A stretch of DNA of 51,135 bases from an uncultured Opitutia bacterium (GCA_903830425.1 CAIKTR010000013.1:1-51135); one strand, 5' to 3'. Counted from the stretch's first letter, positions 14,028-23,454 are shown. A program made the numbers and translations. The notes: generated by a model from the sequence alone, not told the origin.

Positions 14028-14870
14028 CTACAGCACCACGTTGTCGATCAGCCGGATCTCGTCGATCCAGGCGGCGATGGCCAGCATCGTTCGGTCCGGG
14101 ATCGCCTCCCGCGCGGTCTCCATCGTCAGGGTGTCGACGATCAGGATGTAGATGATGCGCACGCGGCGGTGCTGGCTGAGGATGTGGGTGGCCTCGGCGA
14201 TGAGGCGGTCGGGGTTGCGCACGCCGTGGTCGGACATCTCCTTGACCTTGCGGAGGGCCTTGCTGAGGGCGAGGGCCTCCTGGCGCTGGCTCGGGGTGAA
14301 CTCGCGGTTGCGCACGCCGGCGGCCAGGCCGTCGACCTCGCGCACGGTGGGGACGACGACGACCTCGACGCCGCCGTGCAGGTCCCGCGCCATCTTCCGG
14401 ACCACCGCCGCGCGCTGGGCGGTCTTCTGCCCGTAGAAGGCGAAGTCGGGCCGGATGAGGTTGAGGAAGTTGGCCATCATCGTGGTGACGCCGCGGAAAT
14501 GGGTGGGCCGGGACGGCCCGCAGAGCGCCCGGCTGGTCTGGTCCTCGGTGACGTAGGTCGAGTAGCCGCGCGGGTACATTTCCTCGACCGAGGGGGCGAA
14601 CACGAGGTGCGCCCCGCAGGCCGCGCAAAGCTGGAGGTCCTCGGCGAAGCTCCGCGGGTAGTTGGCGATGACCTCGTTGGGGCCGAACTGGAGCGGGTTG
14701 ACGAAGATCGCGACGATCACGATGTCCGCCCGCTGCACCGCGGCGCGGATCAGCGCCTCCTGCCCGGCGTGCAGCGCGCCCATGGTGGGGACCAGCGCCA
14801 GGGTCTTGCCCTGGGACTTGAATTGGGCGGCGACGGACCGCATTTCAGCCACGGACTCGATTTTTTGCAT
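14028..14870 (-). CDS. panC: Divergent pantoate--beta-alanine ligase (PanC) homologue
   Basis: A 280-residue nucleotidyltransferase-fold protein colinear with pantothenate synthetase: 'LVPTMGALHAGQEALI', 'FVNPLQFGPNE', 'RGVTTMM' and 'YGQKTAQ'. Several usual active-site residues differ. The HxGH motif reads H34-A-G-Q37, the 'GQKDAQQ' motif reads 'GQKTAQR', and the 'SSRN' loop reads 'GVRN'. K149 and the Arg of RN remain. The start at 14870 (MQKIES) was preferred to one 8 codons upstream. It may still be the cell's PanC with a shifted site, or a paralogue acting on other substrates. It is convergent with the BMC-T gene, 20 nt away. Confidence 0.82.
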   Translation of the reverse strand: MQKIESVAEMRSVAAQFKSQGKTLALVPTMGALHAGQEALIRAAVQRADIVIVAIFVNPLQFGPNEVIANYPRSFAEDLQLCAACGAHLVFAPSVEEMYPRGYSTYVTEDQTSRALCGPSRPTHFRGVTTMMANFLNLIRPDFAFYGQKTAQRAAVVRKMARDLHGGVEVVVVPTVREVDGLAAGVRNREFTPSQRQEALALSKALRKVKEMSDHGVRNPDRLIAEATHILSQHRRVRIIYILIVDTLTMETAREAIPDRTMLAIAAWIDEIRLIDNVVL

Positions 14871-15030
14871 GGGGCGACGGAGTTGCGGCCCCACTCTGCA
14901 GGTGAAAGCGGCCGGTTGAAAGGGGAAAGCGGCGGGCGGCGGGCGCGGGAAAAATTACCGGCCGGCGGCGCAAGAGGGGTTGCGTCGTCGCCCCGCTTCT
15001 CGCAATGAAGCTGCCCGCACTTCCCCCGCC

Positions 15031-16254
15031 ATGATCCGCATCAACGAACACTACACCAAGCTCAAGGCCTCCTACCTGTTTGCCGACATCGCCAAGCGCG
15101 TGAGCGCCTACGTGGCGGCCAACCCGTCGAAGCCCGTCATCCGCCTCGGCATCGGCGACGTCACCGAGCCGCTGCCGCCGGTCTGCATCGAGGCGCTGCA
15201 TGCCGCCACCGACGAGATGGCGCGGCGCGAGACGTTCAAGGGCTACGGCCCCGAGCAGGGCTACGCGTTCCTCCGCGAGGCGGTGGTGCAGCACGAGTTC
15301 GCCCCGCGGGGCTGCCACGTCGAGGCCGACGAGGTGTTCATTTCCGACGGCTCGAAGTGCGACTGCGGCAACCTGCAGGAGATCTTCTCGACCGACCTCC
15401 GCCTGGCGATCCCGGACCCGGTCTACCCGGTCTACGTCGACACCAACGTGATGGCCGGCCGCACCGGCGCCAACGTCGAGGGCCGCTACGCGGGCATCAC
15501 CTACCTCGATTCCACGCCGGCGAACGGCTACGTGCCCGCCGTGCCGACGACCCCGGCCGACCTGATCTACCTGTGCTTCCCCAACAACCCGACCGGCGCG
15601 GTGGCGACGCGGGCCCAGCTGGCCGCCTGGGTGGCGTACGCCAAGCAGCACCGGGCGATCATCCTGTTTGACGCCGCCTACGAGGCCTACATCCGCGACC
15701 CGCAGATCCCGCACAGCATCTACGAGATCGAGGGCGCGCGGGACGTGGCGATCGAGTTCCGGAGCTACTCGAAGATCGCGGGCTTCACCGGGACCCGCTG
15801 CGCCTACCTGGTGGTGCCGAAGACGCTGCAGGCCTACGATGCCGCGGGCCAGCCGCACTCGGTGCACGCGCTCTGGAACCGCCGCCACTCGACCAAGTTC
15901 AACGGCGTCGCCTACCCGATCCAGCGGGCCGCCGCGGCGATCTACACCCCCGCCGGCCAGCAGCAGACCCGCGCCCTCACGGACTTCTATCTCGGCAACG
16001 CCCGGCTCATCCGGGAGGCCGTCACCCGGCTGGGCCTGTCCTGCGTCGGCGGCGACAACGCCCCGTACGTCTGGGTCAACACCGGCCTCGACTCGTGGGC
16101 GTTCTTCGACCGGCTGCTGCAGCAGGCCCAGGTGGTGTGCACGCCCGGCGCCGGCTTCGGCCGGTGCGGCGAGGGGCACGTGCGCATCAGCGCGTTCAAC
16201 TCCCGCGCCAACGTCGAGCAGGCCCTCGCCCGGATCGCCGCGGCGCTGGCCTAG
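15031..16254 (+). CDS. dapL: LL-diaminopimelate aminotransferase
   Basis: A 407-residue class I/II PLP aminotransferase. It begins '[20 protein letters not shown]', the characteristic DapL N terminus, has '[11 protein letters not shown]', and carries the PLP lysine in '[14 protein letters not shown]'. 'FPNNPTGA' is the family's cofactor-binding segment. It makes LL-diaminopimelate directly from tetrahydrodipicolinate in lysine and peptidoglycan synthesis, a route typical of Verrucomicrobia, Chlamydiae and plants. The ATG at 15031, preceded by CTTCCCCCGCC, was preferred to an upstream in-frame start at 14980. The 3' end overlaps the convergent lipoprotein gene by 4 nt. Confidence 0.95.
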   Translation: MIRINEHYTKLKASYLFADIAKRVSAYVAANPSKPVIRLGIGDVTEPLPPVCIEALHAATDEMARRETFKGYGPEQGYAFLREAVVQHEFAPRGCHVEADEVFISDGSKCDCGNLQEIFSTDLRLAIPDPVYPVYVDTNVMAGRTGANVEGRYAGITYLDSTPANGYVPAVPTTPADLIYLCFPNNPTGAVATRAQLAAWVAYAKQHRAIILFDAAYEAYIRDPQIPHSIYEIEGARDVAIEFRSYSKIAGFTGTRCAYLVVPKTLQAYDAAGQPHSVHALWNRRHSTKFNGVAYPIQRAAAAIYTPAGQQQTRALTDFYLGNARLIREAVTRLGLSCVGGDNAPYVWVNTGLDSWAFFDRLLQQAQVVCTPGAGFGRCGEGHVRISAFNSRANVEQALARIAAALA

Positions 16255-16880
16255 GGGTTGGCCGCCGCCAGCAGGGTGGCGAGGCGTTCGCCGAACGCCT
16301 CGACCGCCGCGCTCAGCTGGGCCGCGAGCGGTCCGTAGCCCTGCCCGTCCCAGCCCGGGATTTCCGTGGTGAACGTCTCCCGGCAGCGGCGCGCCCCGCC
16401 GGGGCCCGCGGCATAGATCTCCACCGTGGCCGTGAACCGCGCCACGCCCAGCGCGCGGTCGCCCTCGCAGTGCTGCACGCGCACCGCGACCTCCAGGTCG
16501 TGCTCCTGGCCGGCGGTGGTCACCACCCAGGCGCCCTCCCCGCGGCCCTCCAGCCGCTCGCGCAGCACGCGGCCGAGGCCGGCCTCCAGCGGCTCCGCCC
16601 ACCGGGCCTCGTCGGCATAGGTGATCTCGTTGCCCGCCACCCGGACCGGCAGCGGCTTGCCCCGGAGAAACACGGGCAGCTCCACCGGACGGAGCAGGAC
16701 GCGGCCCGCCCGCGCGGCCGTCGCCGCGGCGGCCGGCTGGGCCGGCGCGGACGAGAGGACGTAGTAGCGGGTCGGGTCCGGCTGGGCCGGCGGCAGCGAG
16801 CAGCCGGCCCCGAGGCCGGCGAGCCCGAGCAGCAGGCCGGCGGCGAGGACGGTCAAAATCGGTCGGGAGGGAGTTTTCAT
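16251..16880 (-). CDS. ABC-type transport auxiliary lipoprotein (PqiC/Mla-associated)
   Basis: A 209-residue lipoprotein: signal helix '[17 protein letters not shown]' then lipobox 'LGAGC' with the Cys near residue 27. The mature part starts with the 'RYYVLSSAP' segment typical of the ABC-transport auxiliary component family, and '[10 protein letters not shown]' also fits. It is the last gene of the leftward MCE operon, 31 nt after the MCE protein. It probably sits on the inner face of the outer membrane as partner of the MCE tunnel. Confidence 0.85.
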   Translation of the reverse strand: MKTPSRPILTVLAAGLLLGLAGLGAGCSLPPAQPDPTRYYVLSSAPAQPAAAATAARAGRVLLRPVELPVFLRGKPLPVRVAGNEITYADEARWAEPLEAGLGRVLRERLEGRGEGAWVVTTAGQEHDLEVAVRVQHCEGDRALGVARFTATVEIYAAGPGGARRCRETFTTEIPGWDGQGYGPLAAQLSAAVEAFGERLATLLAAANP

Positions 16881-16911
16881 CGGCGCGTCCGGGTGGTGGG
16901 GGCGGGGAAAA

Positions 16912-17910
16912 TCAGGGGCGCTTCTTGCCGGCGATGAGCGCGTTGGGATTGCGCTCGAGGAAGTCCGCCAGGCGCTGCACGGCGTCGGCCGCCTCGCCGA
17001 GCTGGGTGAGGGTGCGGGTGAGCTCGCGGTCCAGCCCGCCCTGCGCGGCGATGAAGCGGCGGGCGTCGTTGGCCGCGGCGTTGAAGGAGGTGAGCGTGAC
17101 CTGGGCCTGGGCGAGGGTGCGGGTGAGCTCCTGGCCGGCGGGCACCACCTGGGTGTCCAGCTTGGCCAGCAGCGTACGGAGGTCGGTGGCGGCGCCGTTG
17201 AGGCTGACGAAGGCCTGCTTGAGCTCGGGGGCGCTGACGGCGGTCTCGACGGCGGCGCCGGTGCGCCGCCACTGGGCGGCCACGCCCTTGAGGTCGAGGC
17301 CGTCGACCTGCTGGCGGGTGGCGGCCAGCAGGGCCTGCAGCTCGACCGAGAGGCCGGCGAAGTCGACCCGCCGGAGATTGGCCAGGATCTGGGAGGCGCT
17401 CGCCTGGAACTCCGAGATGGCCGACGGCACGGCCGGCACCACGGCGTAGCGGGCGCCGGTCAGGCGGTGGTCCGCGGGATAGGCCCGGGGGTCGAGGAAA
17501 TCGAGCTCCACAAAGAGCAGGCCGGTGGCGAGGCCGAGCACGCCCAGCTGGGCGCGGAGGCCGCGGTCGACCAGGCGCTGCAGCTCGCCGGGCTCGGAGA
17601 CGTTGATCCGCGCGCCGGTGGTGTCCGTGATCATGTTCCGGCTGAACTCGCACACCACCATCACCACCGAGTGGTTCTTCGCGGCGTCGTAGCGGAGGTT
17701 CAGGTCCACCACGCGGCCGACGCGCACGCCGCGGAGCTTGACCGGGGAGCCCAGGTCGAGGCCGTGGATCGACTCGTCAAAATACACCTCGAAGCGCGGC
17801 GGCTTGGAAAAGAAGCTGACGCCGCCGAACGCCAGCAGCCCGATGATGATGAGGGCGAACCCGCCGAGCACAAAGGCGCCGACGACGGTGGGGCTGAACT
17901 TGGGATTCAC
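16912..17910 (-). CDS. MCE-domain (MlaD-family) lipid-transport protein
   Basis: A 332-residue protein: one N-terminal membrane helix (residues ~8-30, 'VVGAFVLGGFALIIIGLLAF'), then a single MCE domain ('FEVYFDESIHGLDLGSPVKL', 'GVRVGRVVDL', 'LRAQLGVLGLATGLLFVEL'). The rest is a long helical region with many Gln/Ala heptads, as expected for a periplasmic needle or tunnel. The start codon is GTG (17908-17910). It lies between the ATPase gene (39 nt) and the lipoprotein. It probably carries phospholipid between inner and outer membrane. Confidence 0.92.
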   Translation of the reverse strand: MNPKFSPTVVGAFVLGGFALIIIGLLAFGGVSFFSKPPRFEVYFDESIHGLDLGSPVKLRGVRVGRVVDLNLRYDAAKNHSVVMVVCEFSRNMITDTTGARINVSEPGELQRLVDRGLRAQLGVLGLATGLLFVELDFLDPRAYPADHRLTGARYAVVPAVPSAISEFQASASQILANLRRVDFAGLSVELQALLAATRQQVDGLDLKGVAAQWRRTGAAVETAVSAPELKQAFVSLNGAATDLRTLLAKLDTQVVPAGQELTRTLAQAQVTLTSFNAAANDARRFIAAQGGLDRELTRTLTQLGEAADAVQRLADFLERNPNALIAGKKRP

Positions 17911-17949
17911 GGGACGGAGGGATAAGGGCTGGGCTCCGGCGGGGGAAGC

Positions 17950-18717
17950 CTATTGCGGCGGCGCCTCGCGCTGGAGGAACTCGGTCACGCGCGGGTCGCG
18001 GCTGCCGGCCACCAGCGCGCGCGGCGGCCCGGCCGCGATGATGCCCTGCGCGCCGCGGTCCAGCAGGATGACGCGGTCGGCGAGGCGGAAGATCGAGTCG
18101 AGCTCGTGGGACACGACGACCAGGGTGGTGCCGAAGAGCTCGCGGATCTGGAGCAGCAGCTCGTCGAGGCGGCGCGACGTGATGGGGTCGAGGCCGGCCG
18201 AGGGCTCGTCGAGAAAGACGATGGCGGGGTCGAGGGCCAGCGCGCGGGCGAGGCCGGCGCGCTTCCGCATGCCGCCGCTGATCTCGGACGGGTAGTAGTC
18301 CTCGAAGCCGGTGAGGCCGACCTGGGAGAGCTTGAGCGCGACGACCTCGCGGATCTCGGCCTGCGAGAGCGGGGTGTATTCCTCCAGCGGCAGGGCGACG
18401 TTCTGGCGCAGGGTGAGGGAGCTCCAGAGGGCCCCGCCCTGGTAGAGCACGCCGAAGGTCTGGAGCCGCGCGCGCTGCGCGGCCGGGTCGTGGGGGGAGA
18501 AGGGCTGGCCGAAGAACTCCACCGTGCCGGCCTGCGGCGGCCGGAGGCCGACGAGGTGGCGCAGCAGGGTGCTCTTGCCGCAGCCGGACCCGCCGATGAT
18601 GAAGAAGATCTCCCCGGGCGCGACGGCGAACGTCAGGTCGGTGAGCACGGCGCGGCCGTCGTAGCCGCAGGCGAGGCCGGTGACGGCGATGGCGGGGGGG
18701 AGCGGCGCGGCGGGCAT
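17950..18717 (-). CDS. MlaF-type ABC transporter ATPase
   Basis: A 255-residue ABC ATPase: Walker A 'GGSGCGKST' near residue 42, Q-loop region 'VLYQGGALWSSLTL', signature 'SEISGGMRKRAGLARAL', Walker B 'IVFLDEPSAGLDP' and H-loop 'VVSHELDS'. The 'GGMRKRAGLARA' form of the signature is typical of MCE-linked ATPases. The gene starts at 18717, 5 nt after the permease stop. It powers the lipid transporter encoded by its neighbours. Confidence 0.94.
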   Translation of the reverse strand: MPAAPLPPAIAVTGLACGYDGRAVLTDLTFAVAPGEIFFIIGGSGCGKSTLLRHLVGLRPPQAGTVEFFGQPFSPHDPAAQRARLQTFGVLYQGGALWSSLTLRQNVALPLEEYTPLSQAEIREVVALKLSQVGLTGFEDYYPSEISGGMRKRAGLARALALDPAIVFLDEPSAGLDPITSRRLDELLLQIRELFGTTLVVVSHELDSIFRLADRVILLDRGAQGIIAAGPPRALVAGSRDPRVTEFLQREAPPQ

Positions 18718-18722
18718 GGGGC

Positions 18723-19850
18723 TCAGAGGCCGACGATGTTGAACAGGACCGCGAAGACCGCGTCGGCCACGATGATGAAGAGGATGGCGGTGACCACGGC
18801 GGAGGTGGCGGCCTGGCCGACGCCGGCGGCGCTGCGCTCGGCCTGCAGGCCGCGGAGGCAGCCGGCGAGGCCGACGATCAGGCCGAAGGCGACGGCCTTG
18901 ATCACGCCGACCAGGACGTCCGACAGGCTCACGATGGTCTGGAGCTCGATCCAGTAGGCGGTGGGCGAGATGGCGAGCAGGCCGCGGGAGACGGCCATGC
19001 CGCCGAGGATGCCGCAGGCGTCGGCGTAGAGCGCGAGCAGCGGCAGCATCACGCCCAGCGCGAGCAGCCGCGGCAGCACGAGGAAGTTCACCGCCGGGAT
19101 GCCGAGGGTCTCGAGCGCGTCGATCTCCTCGTTGGCCTGCATGTTGCCGAGCGTGGCGGCGAACGCCGCGCCGGTGCGCCCGGCCAGCACCACGCCGGTC
19201 AGCATCGCGCCCATCTCGCGCACCATCGCGAGGCCGATCAGGTCGGCCACGAAGATGTCGCCGCCGTACTGCCGCAGCACGAGGGCGCCGGTGTAGGCCA
19301 GCGTCACGCCCACGAGGAAGCTGATCAGGCCGACGATCGGCAGCGCCATCGCCCCGCACTGCTGCATCTCCACCAGGCAGTCGTGCCAGCGGAACGCCCC
19401 CGGGCGCCGCACCAGCCGGCCCGCGCTCAGGACGCATTCCCCGACGAAGTGGGAGATGGCCCGCGCCTTGACCAGGACGTCCTGGGTCGCCCGCCCGACG
19501 GTGATGAGGAAATTCTCCGTGCGGTCGAAGGGCACGCTGGTCTCGTGCGAGGACGCGAGCTGGGCGAGCAGGCGGCGGATCTTCTCGGGCAGGGCGTCCG
19601 GGTCGCAGTGGGCCCCGGTCGCCCGGCACCACTGCTGGACCCCGAAGAGGAACAGCAGGAGGGAGCTGTCCCACTGCTCGACCTGGTCGACCCGCAGGCG
19701 CACCCGCGCGGGGTCGAGGGTCCCGCGCACCTCGCGCCACGACGGCCGCGGCTCGGTGATCTTCCAGGTTCCGGCCAGCGACACCTCCAGCACGCCGTCG
19801 ACGGCCAGGGCCGAGACGCGGGCGCGGGGGGCGGCGGGGGAGACCGGCAT
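18723..19850 (-). CDS. MlaE-family permease with N-terminal STAS-like domain
   Basis: A 375-residue protein. Residues ~1-115 look like a STAS domain ('VLEVSLAGTWKIT', 'VEQWDSSLLLFLF'), and ~130-375 are the MlaE permease with about five membrane helices ('LPIVGLISFLVGVTLAYTGA', 'EMGAMLTGVVLAGRTGAAFA', 'ADACGILGGMAVSRGLL'). The 'EEIDALETLGIP' coupling segment is conserved. In E. coli the STAS protein MlaB is separate; here it is fused to the permease, a common alternative. First gene of the leftward operon MlaE-MlaF-MCE-lipoprotein. Confidence 0.94.
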   Translation of the reverse strand: MPVSPAAPRARVSALAVDGVLEVSLAGTWKITEPRPSWREVRGTLDPARVRLRVDQVEQWDSSLLLFLFGVQQWCRATGAHCDPDALPEKIRRLLAQLASSHETSVPFDRTENFLITVGRATQDVLVKARAISHFVGECVLSAGRLVRRPGAFRWHDCLVEMQQCGAMALPIVGLISFLVGVTLAYTGALVLRQYGGDIFVADLIGLAMVREMGAMLTGVVLAGRTGAAFAATLGNMQANEEIDALETLGIPAVNFLVLPRLLALGVMLPLLALYADACGILGGMAVSRGLLAISPTAYWIELQTIVSLSDVLVGVIKAVAFGLIVGLAGCLRGLQAERSAAGVGQAATSAVVTAILFIIVADAVFAVLFNIVGL

Positions 19851-19903
19851 GGCGGCAGTTCACTCGTGACACCGGCCGCCGCCAAACCAATTCTGGGCCC
19901 TCC

Positions 19904-20545
19904 ATGGCCCCCTTCGCCACCCTGCTGCTGGACCTCGACGGCACGCTGATCGACGCCTTCACGACGATCCAGCGCGCCTACGCGCACACCCTGCCGCAGT
20001 TCGGCCGGCCCGCGCCCACGCTGGCGGAGGTGCGGCGGGCGGTCGGCGGCGGGCTGGCGGACGCGATGGGCCGCTTCCTGCCGCCGGAGCTGGTGCCCGC
20101 GGCGCTCCCGATCCACGTGGCCTACACGCACCGGATCCTGCTGGAGGACGTGGTGCTGATGCCCGGCGGCCGCGAGCTGCTCCAGGCCCAGCACGCCCGC
20201 GGGGTGCAGCTCGCGGTCTTCACCAACAAGCAGGCGGAGGCCTCCCGCCGCATCTGCGCGCACCTGGGGGTGACGCCGCTGCTGCAGGGCATCTTCGGCG
20301 CCGGCGACACCCCGTGGCTCAAGCCGCAGCCGGAGTTCACCGCGCACGCGCTCGCCGCCCTGGGCGCAACCGCGGCGCGCACGCTGCTGGTCGGCGACTC
20401 GCCCTTCGACGTGGCCGCGGCGCGCGCGGCGGGCCTGCCCTGCTGGGCGGTCACCACCGGCACCCATGACGCGGCGCAGCTGCAGGCCGCGGGGGCAACG
20501 CGGATTTTCCCCGGGCTGGTCGAGCTCGGGGCGGCGCTGGCCTAG
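19904..20545 (+). CDS. HAD-family hydrolase, phosphoglycolate phosphatase-like
   Basis: A 213-residue HAD phosphatase: motif I 'LLLDLDGTLID' (nucleophile Asp near residue 10), motif II 'AVFTNKQ', motif III Lys in 'WLKPQPEF' and motif IV 'LLVGDSPFDVAAA'. The helical cap between motifs I and II is of the Gph/PGMB type. Substrate is unknown; phosphoglycolate or another small phosphoester is possible. It is divergent from the Mla operon, and its stop overlaps that of the convergent dioxygenase gene by 4 nt (CTAG). Confidence 0.88.
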   Translation: MAPFATLLLDLDGTLIDAFTTIQRAYAHTLPQFGRPAPTLAEVRRAVGGGLADAMGRFLPPELVPAALPIHVAYTHRILLEDVVLMPGGRELLQAQHARGVQLAVFTNKQAEASRRICAHLGVTPLLQGIFGAGDTPWLKPQPEFTAHALAALGATAARTLLVGDSPFDVAAARAAGLPCWAVTTGTHDAAQLQAAGATRIFPGLVELGAALA

Positions 20546-21258
20546 GCGGCCGATCCCGCGCCGGGGGCGGGGACGAGCACGTGGCGGGCGGGGAAGTCGA
20601 GGTCGAACGGCTCGTCGGCCGCCGGCGCGTGGTAGGTGCTGATGATGGCGTAGCGGTCCCGGCCGGCGGTGTTGGGCGTGGAGCCGTGCACCAGCCGGTC
20701 GGAGAAAACGACGGCGGTGCCGCGCGGGATCGCGCAGGTGACGATGTCGCCGTCCTGCCAGCCGCCGGGGGTGATCTCGTCGTGGAACTCGCCGTTCGCG
20801 AGGCCCTTCTTCACCATCGTCCAGTCCTGGCGGTGGCTGCCCGGCACGACGGTGAGGGTGCCGTTCGCCGCGGTGGCGTCGTCGAGCGGGATCCAGACCG
20901 AGAGCTTCGGCCGGGTGTTGCGCCAGTAGAAGCAGTCGATGTGCCAGGGCGTGGGGAAGGTCTTGTCGGCGGACTTGTAGACGATCTTGTCGCTCAGGAA
21001 CATCACGCCGTGGGGCATGACGTCGCGGAGCACGCCGACGACGCGCGGGTCGCCGGCGAGGGCGCGGAACACGGGGCTGGCGGCGGCCAGGTGCAGGTGC
21101 ACGGAGGCGCCGGGCCGGGCGAAGGTGTCGAGCACGCGGCGCGCCTCGACCTTCAGCCGGTCGCACTCGGCCGGGGGAATGAGGTCGGGCACGAGGAGGA
21201 AACCGTCGCGGGCGTACTGCGCGGCCCGGGCGGCGGAGGTGGAAGCGGTGGAGGCCAT
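20542..21258 (-). CDS. Phytanoyl-CoA dioxygenase (PhyH) family protein
   Basis: A 238-residue Fe(II)/2-oxoglutarate oxygenase-like protein. It opens with 'YARDGFLLVPDLIPPAE', typical of PhyH proteins, has the HxD motif in 'PWHIDCFYW', a distal His in 'LVHGSTPN' and a 2-oxoglutarate Arg in 'GRDRYAII'. 'VWIPLDDATAANGTLTVVPG' is a strong family segment. The full iron triad is present, so it should be active; its substrate is not predictable. The start at 21258 is supported by the conserved N terminus. Confidence 0.88.
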   Translation of the reverse strand: MASTASTSAARAAQYARDGFLLVPDLIPPAECDRLKVEARRVLDTFARPGASVHLHLAAASPVFRALAGDPRVVGVLRDVMPHGVMFLSDKIVYKSADKTFPTPWHIDCFYWRNTRPKLSVWIPLDDATAANGTLTVVPGSHRQDWTMVKKGLANGEFHDEITPGGWQDGDIVTCAIPRGTAVVFSDRLVHGSTPNTAGRDRYAIISTYHAPAADEPFDLDFPARHVLVPAPGAGSAA

Positions 21259-21417
21259 GGGAGGGAAAGCGGCCCCAGCTCTGTCTCCCGCCCCGGCGGA
21301 GCCAAGGCAAAACGGCGGAATCTTTGCCCGAGAATCCGCTTCCCTCCGCCGCCGCTTGCGCCAACGTAGCCGGGTCGGCCGCCCCACCCCCGGTTTCCCG
21401 GGCGCCGGCACTCCCCC

Positions 21418-22917
21418 ATGACCCTCTCCCCGATCGACTGGATTATCGTCGTCGTCTACGTCTTTGGCTGCCTCTTCGCGGGGCTGTGGATGCGGCGCTT
21501 CATCCGCGGCGTCGACGACTTCACGATCGCCGGCCGCGAGGTGCACGTGAACCTCGGCATCGCCTCGCTCGCCGCGACCGAGATGGGCCTGGTCACCGTG
21601 ATGTACACCGCCCAGCTCGGCTACGAGAAGGGCTTCGCCGGCGAGGTCATCGGCGTGATCATGGCCGCGGCCTTCCTCGTCGTCGGCCTGAGCGGCTTTG
21701 TCATCCGGCCGCTGCGCGACGCGGGGGTGATGACGATCCCCGAGCTCTTTGAGCAGCGCTTCAGCCACCGCGTGCGCTGGCTGGCGGGCGTGTTTGTCGC
21801 CCTCGGCGGCCTGCTCAACATGGGCATCTTCCTCCGCCTCGGCGGCGACTTCCTGGTGCATGCCACCGGGATGCCGGCGAGCTGGCTGGAGAGCGTCATG
21901 ACCGTGCTGCTCGTGCTCGTGCTGCTCTACACGGTGGTCGGCGGCATGCTCTCGGTGCTCGTGACGGACTACCTGCAGTTCATCCTGGTCGGCATCGGGA
22001 TCGTGACGACGTCGGTGATGGTGATCATCAACATCGGCTGGACCAACCTGATCACCACGCTGCAGGCCACCTGGGCGGCCAGCGGCGGCACGGCCCCGCA
22101 CCCCTTCAATCCCGCGCATCCGACCAGCTTCGGCTGGGGCTACCTGATCTGGATGTTCGTCTTCCAACTCGCGGTGGTGACGACCTGGCAGACCACGATC
22201 AGCCGCGTGCTCGCGACCAAGGATTCCGGCACGGCCACGAAGATGTACCGGCGGGTGTCGTACTATTTTGTCGGCCGCTTCCTCCTGCCCGGGCTCTGGG
22301 GCGTCGCGGCGTTTGTCTATTTCTCGCAGCACGGCGGCCTGCCGGCGGGGCTCAACTCGATGACCGCCATGCCCCGCTACCTCAGCGCGGTGCTGCCGAT
22401 CGGGCTGATGGGGATCCTCGTGGCGGCGATGATCGCCGCGGAGATGTCCACGATCAGCGGCTACATGCTGACCTGGGCGACGGTGATCTACAACGACATC
22501 ATCACGCCGTGCCTGCGGACGCCGCTCTCGAACCGGGGGCAGCTCCTGCTCACCCGGATGATCCTGCTGGGCATCGCGATCTTCCTGCTGTTCTTCGGCC
22601 TGTGGTACGAGCTGCCGGGCGACGCGTGGACGTTCCTGGCGGTCACCGGCAACATCTACCTGGCGAGCGTGTTCACGCTCCTGCTGGCCGGCCTCTACTG
22701 GCCGCGCGCCAACTCCACCGGCGCCTACGCGGCCCTGATCCTCGGGGCGATCGGCCCGCTCACCTTCCTCGTCCTCGCCAAGGTCCTGCCCGCGCACCAG
22801 ATCCCCGCCGAGGTGGCGGGCGGCTCGTCCTTCGCCCTCGCGTTTCTCGGCATGGTCGTCGGTTCGCTGGTCTCGCGCGCCCCGGCCCAGGCCCTCCACC
22901 CCCAACCGACCCCTTAA
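21418..22917 (+). CDS. Sodium:solute symporter family (SSS) transporter
   Basis: A 499-residue membrane protein with about 13 helices. 'PIDWIIVVVYVFGCLFAGLW' is TM1 and 'DFTIAGREVHVNLGIASLAA' the conserved TM2 entry of SSS proteins. 'TVVGGMLSVLVTDYLQFILV' matches the SSS signature region. Substrate unknown: a sugar, carboxylate or other solute is possible, and the microcompartment locus lies over 7 kb away. The ATG of a 57-codon gene follows the stop codon with no gap. Confidence 0.92.
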   Translation: MTLSPIDWIIVVVYVFGCLFAGLWMRRFIRGVDDFTIAGREVHVNLGIASLAATEMGLVTVMYTAQLGYEKGFAGEVIGVIMAAAFLVVGLSGFVIRPLRDAGVMTIPELFEQRFSHRVRWLAGVFVALGGLLNMGIFLRLGGDFLVHATGMPASWLESVMTVLLVLVLLYTVVGGMLSVLVTDYLQFILVGIGIVTTSVMVIINIGWTNLITTLQATWAASGGTAPHPFNPAHPTSFGWGYLIWMFVFQLAVVTTWQTTISRVLATKDSGTATKMYRRVSYYFVGRFLLPGLWGVAAFVYFSQHGGLPAGLNSMTAMPRYLSAVLPIGLMGILVAAMIAAEMSTISGYMLTWATVIYNDIITPCLRTPLSNRGQLLLTRMILLGIAIFLLFFGLWYELPGDAWTFLAVTGNIYLASVFTLLLAGLYWPRANSTGAYAALILGAIGPLTFLVLAKVLPAHQIPAEVAGGSSFALAFLGMVVGSLVSRAPAQALHPQPTP

Positions 22918-23091
22918 ATGAAAGACCCCTTCGTCCTCGTCTGGGCGGTGCTCCTGTTCACCTCCCTGGGCTGGTATGGCTTCCTCGTGTTCTACATCGG
23001 CGCCAAGGCCGGCAAGGAGCTGAAGACGCTGATCGCGGACCTCACCCTCGCGCGCCCGCCGACGCCCCCCGCGCCCCCGGCGCCGCGCTAG
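22918..23091 (+). CDS. Small membrane protein, candidate symporter accessory subunit
   Basis: A 57-residue protein whose ATG follows the symporter TAA directly, so translation is probably coupled. It has one hydrophobic segment (residues ~5-28, 'VLVWAVLLFTSLGWYGFLVF'), then 'IGAKAGKELKTLIADL', a charged amphipathic helix, and a Pro-rich tail. Small partner proteins are known next to several SSS-family genes. Nothing else is recognisable. The reading frame is clean and ends right against the convergent DUF1304 gene. Confidence 0.72.
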   Translation: MKDPFVLVWAVLLFTSLGWYGFLVFYIGAKAGKELKTLIADLTLARPPTPPAPPAPR

Positions 23092-23454
23092 CTACCGGGC
23101 GGCGGCGCAGACCAGCGCCAGCGCCACGGCGCCCGGCACGGCCTGGACCCAGAGGATCCGTCGGCTGGCCGTGAGCGCGCCGAAGATGCCGGCGACGATC
23201 ACGCAGGAGAGAAAAAACACCTTGGGCGGGTCGCCGGCGGCGCCGGCGGCGATTCCCCAGACCAGCCCGGCGGCGAGAAACCCGTTGTAGAGCCCCTGGT
23301 TCGCCGCGAGCGACCGCGTGGCCTCCGCCCGCTCCGGCGTCAGGCCGAACACCCGCCGGCCCACGGGCTTCGTCCAGAGGAACATCTCCAGCACGAGAAA
23401 GTAGGCGTGCAGGGCCGCCACCAGGCCCACCGCGACGTTGGCGACGAGGATCAT
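23092..23454 (-). CDS. DUF1304 family membrane protein
   Basis: A 120-residue protein with four predicted helices. 'VGLVAALHAYFLVLEMFLW' followed by 'RRVFGL' is the hallmark of DUF1304, and 'ANQGLYNGFLAAGLVWG' is the second conserved block. The start at 23454 (MILVANVAVG) puts the first helix at the N terminus; upstream sequence in frame is not family-like. Function of the family is unknown. Confidence 0.88.
   Translation of the reverse strand: MILVANVAVGLVAALHAYFLVLEMFLWTKPVGRRVFGLTPERAEATRSLAANQGLYNGFLAAGLVWGIAAGAAGDPPKVFFLSCVIVAGIFGALTASRRILWVQAVPGAVALALVCAAAR

Noticed and set aside
14871-15030. Lysine riboswitch between panC and dapL
   Set aside because: The 160-nt gap is GC-rich and I could not find the conserved lysine-element blocks.
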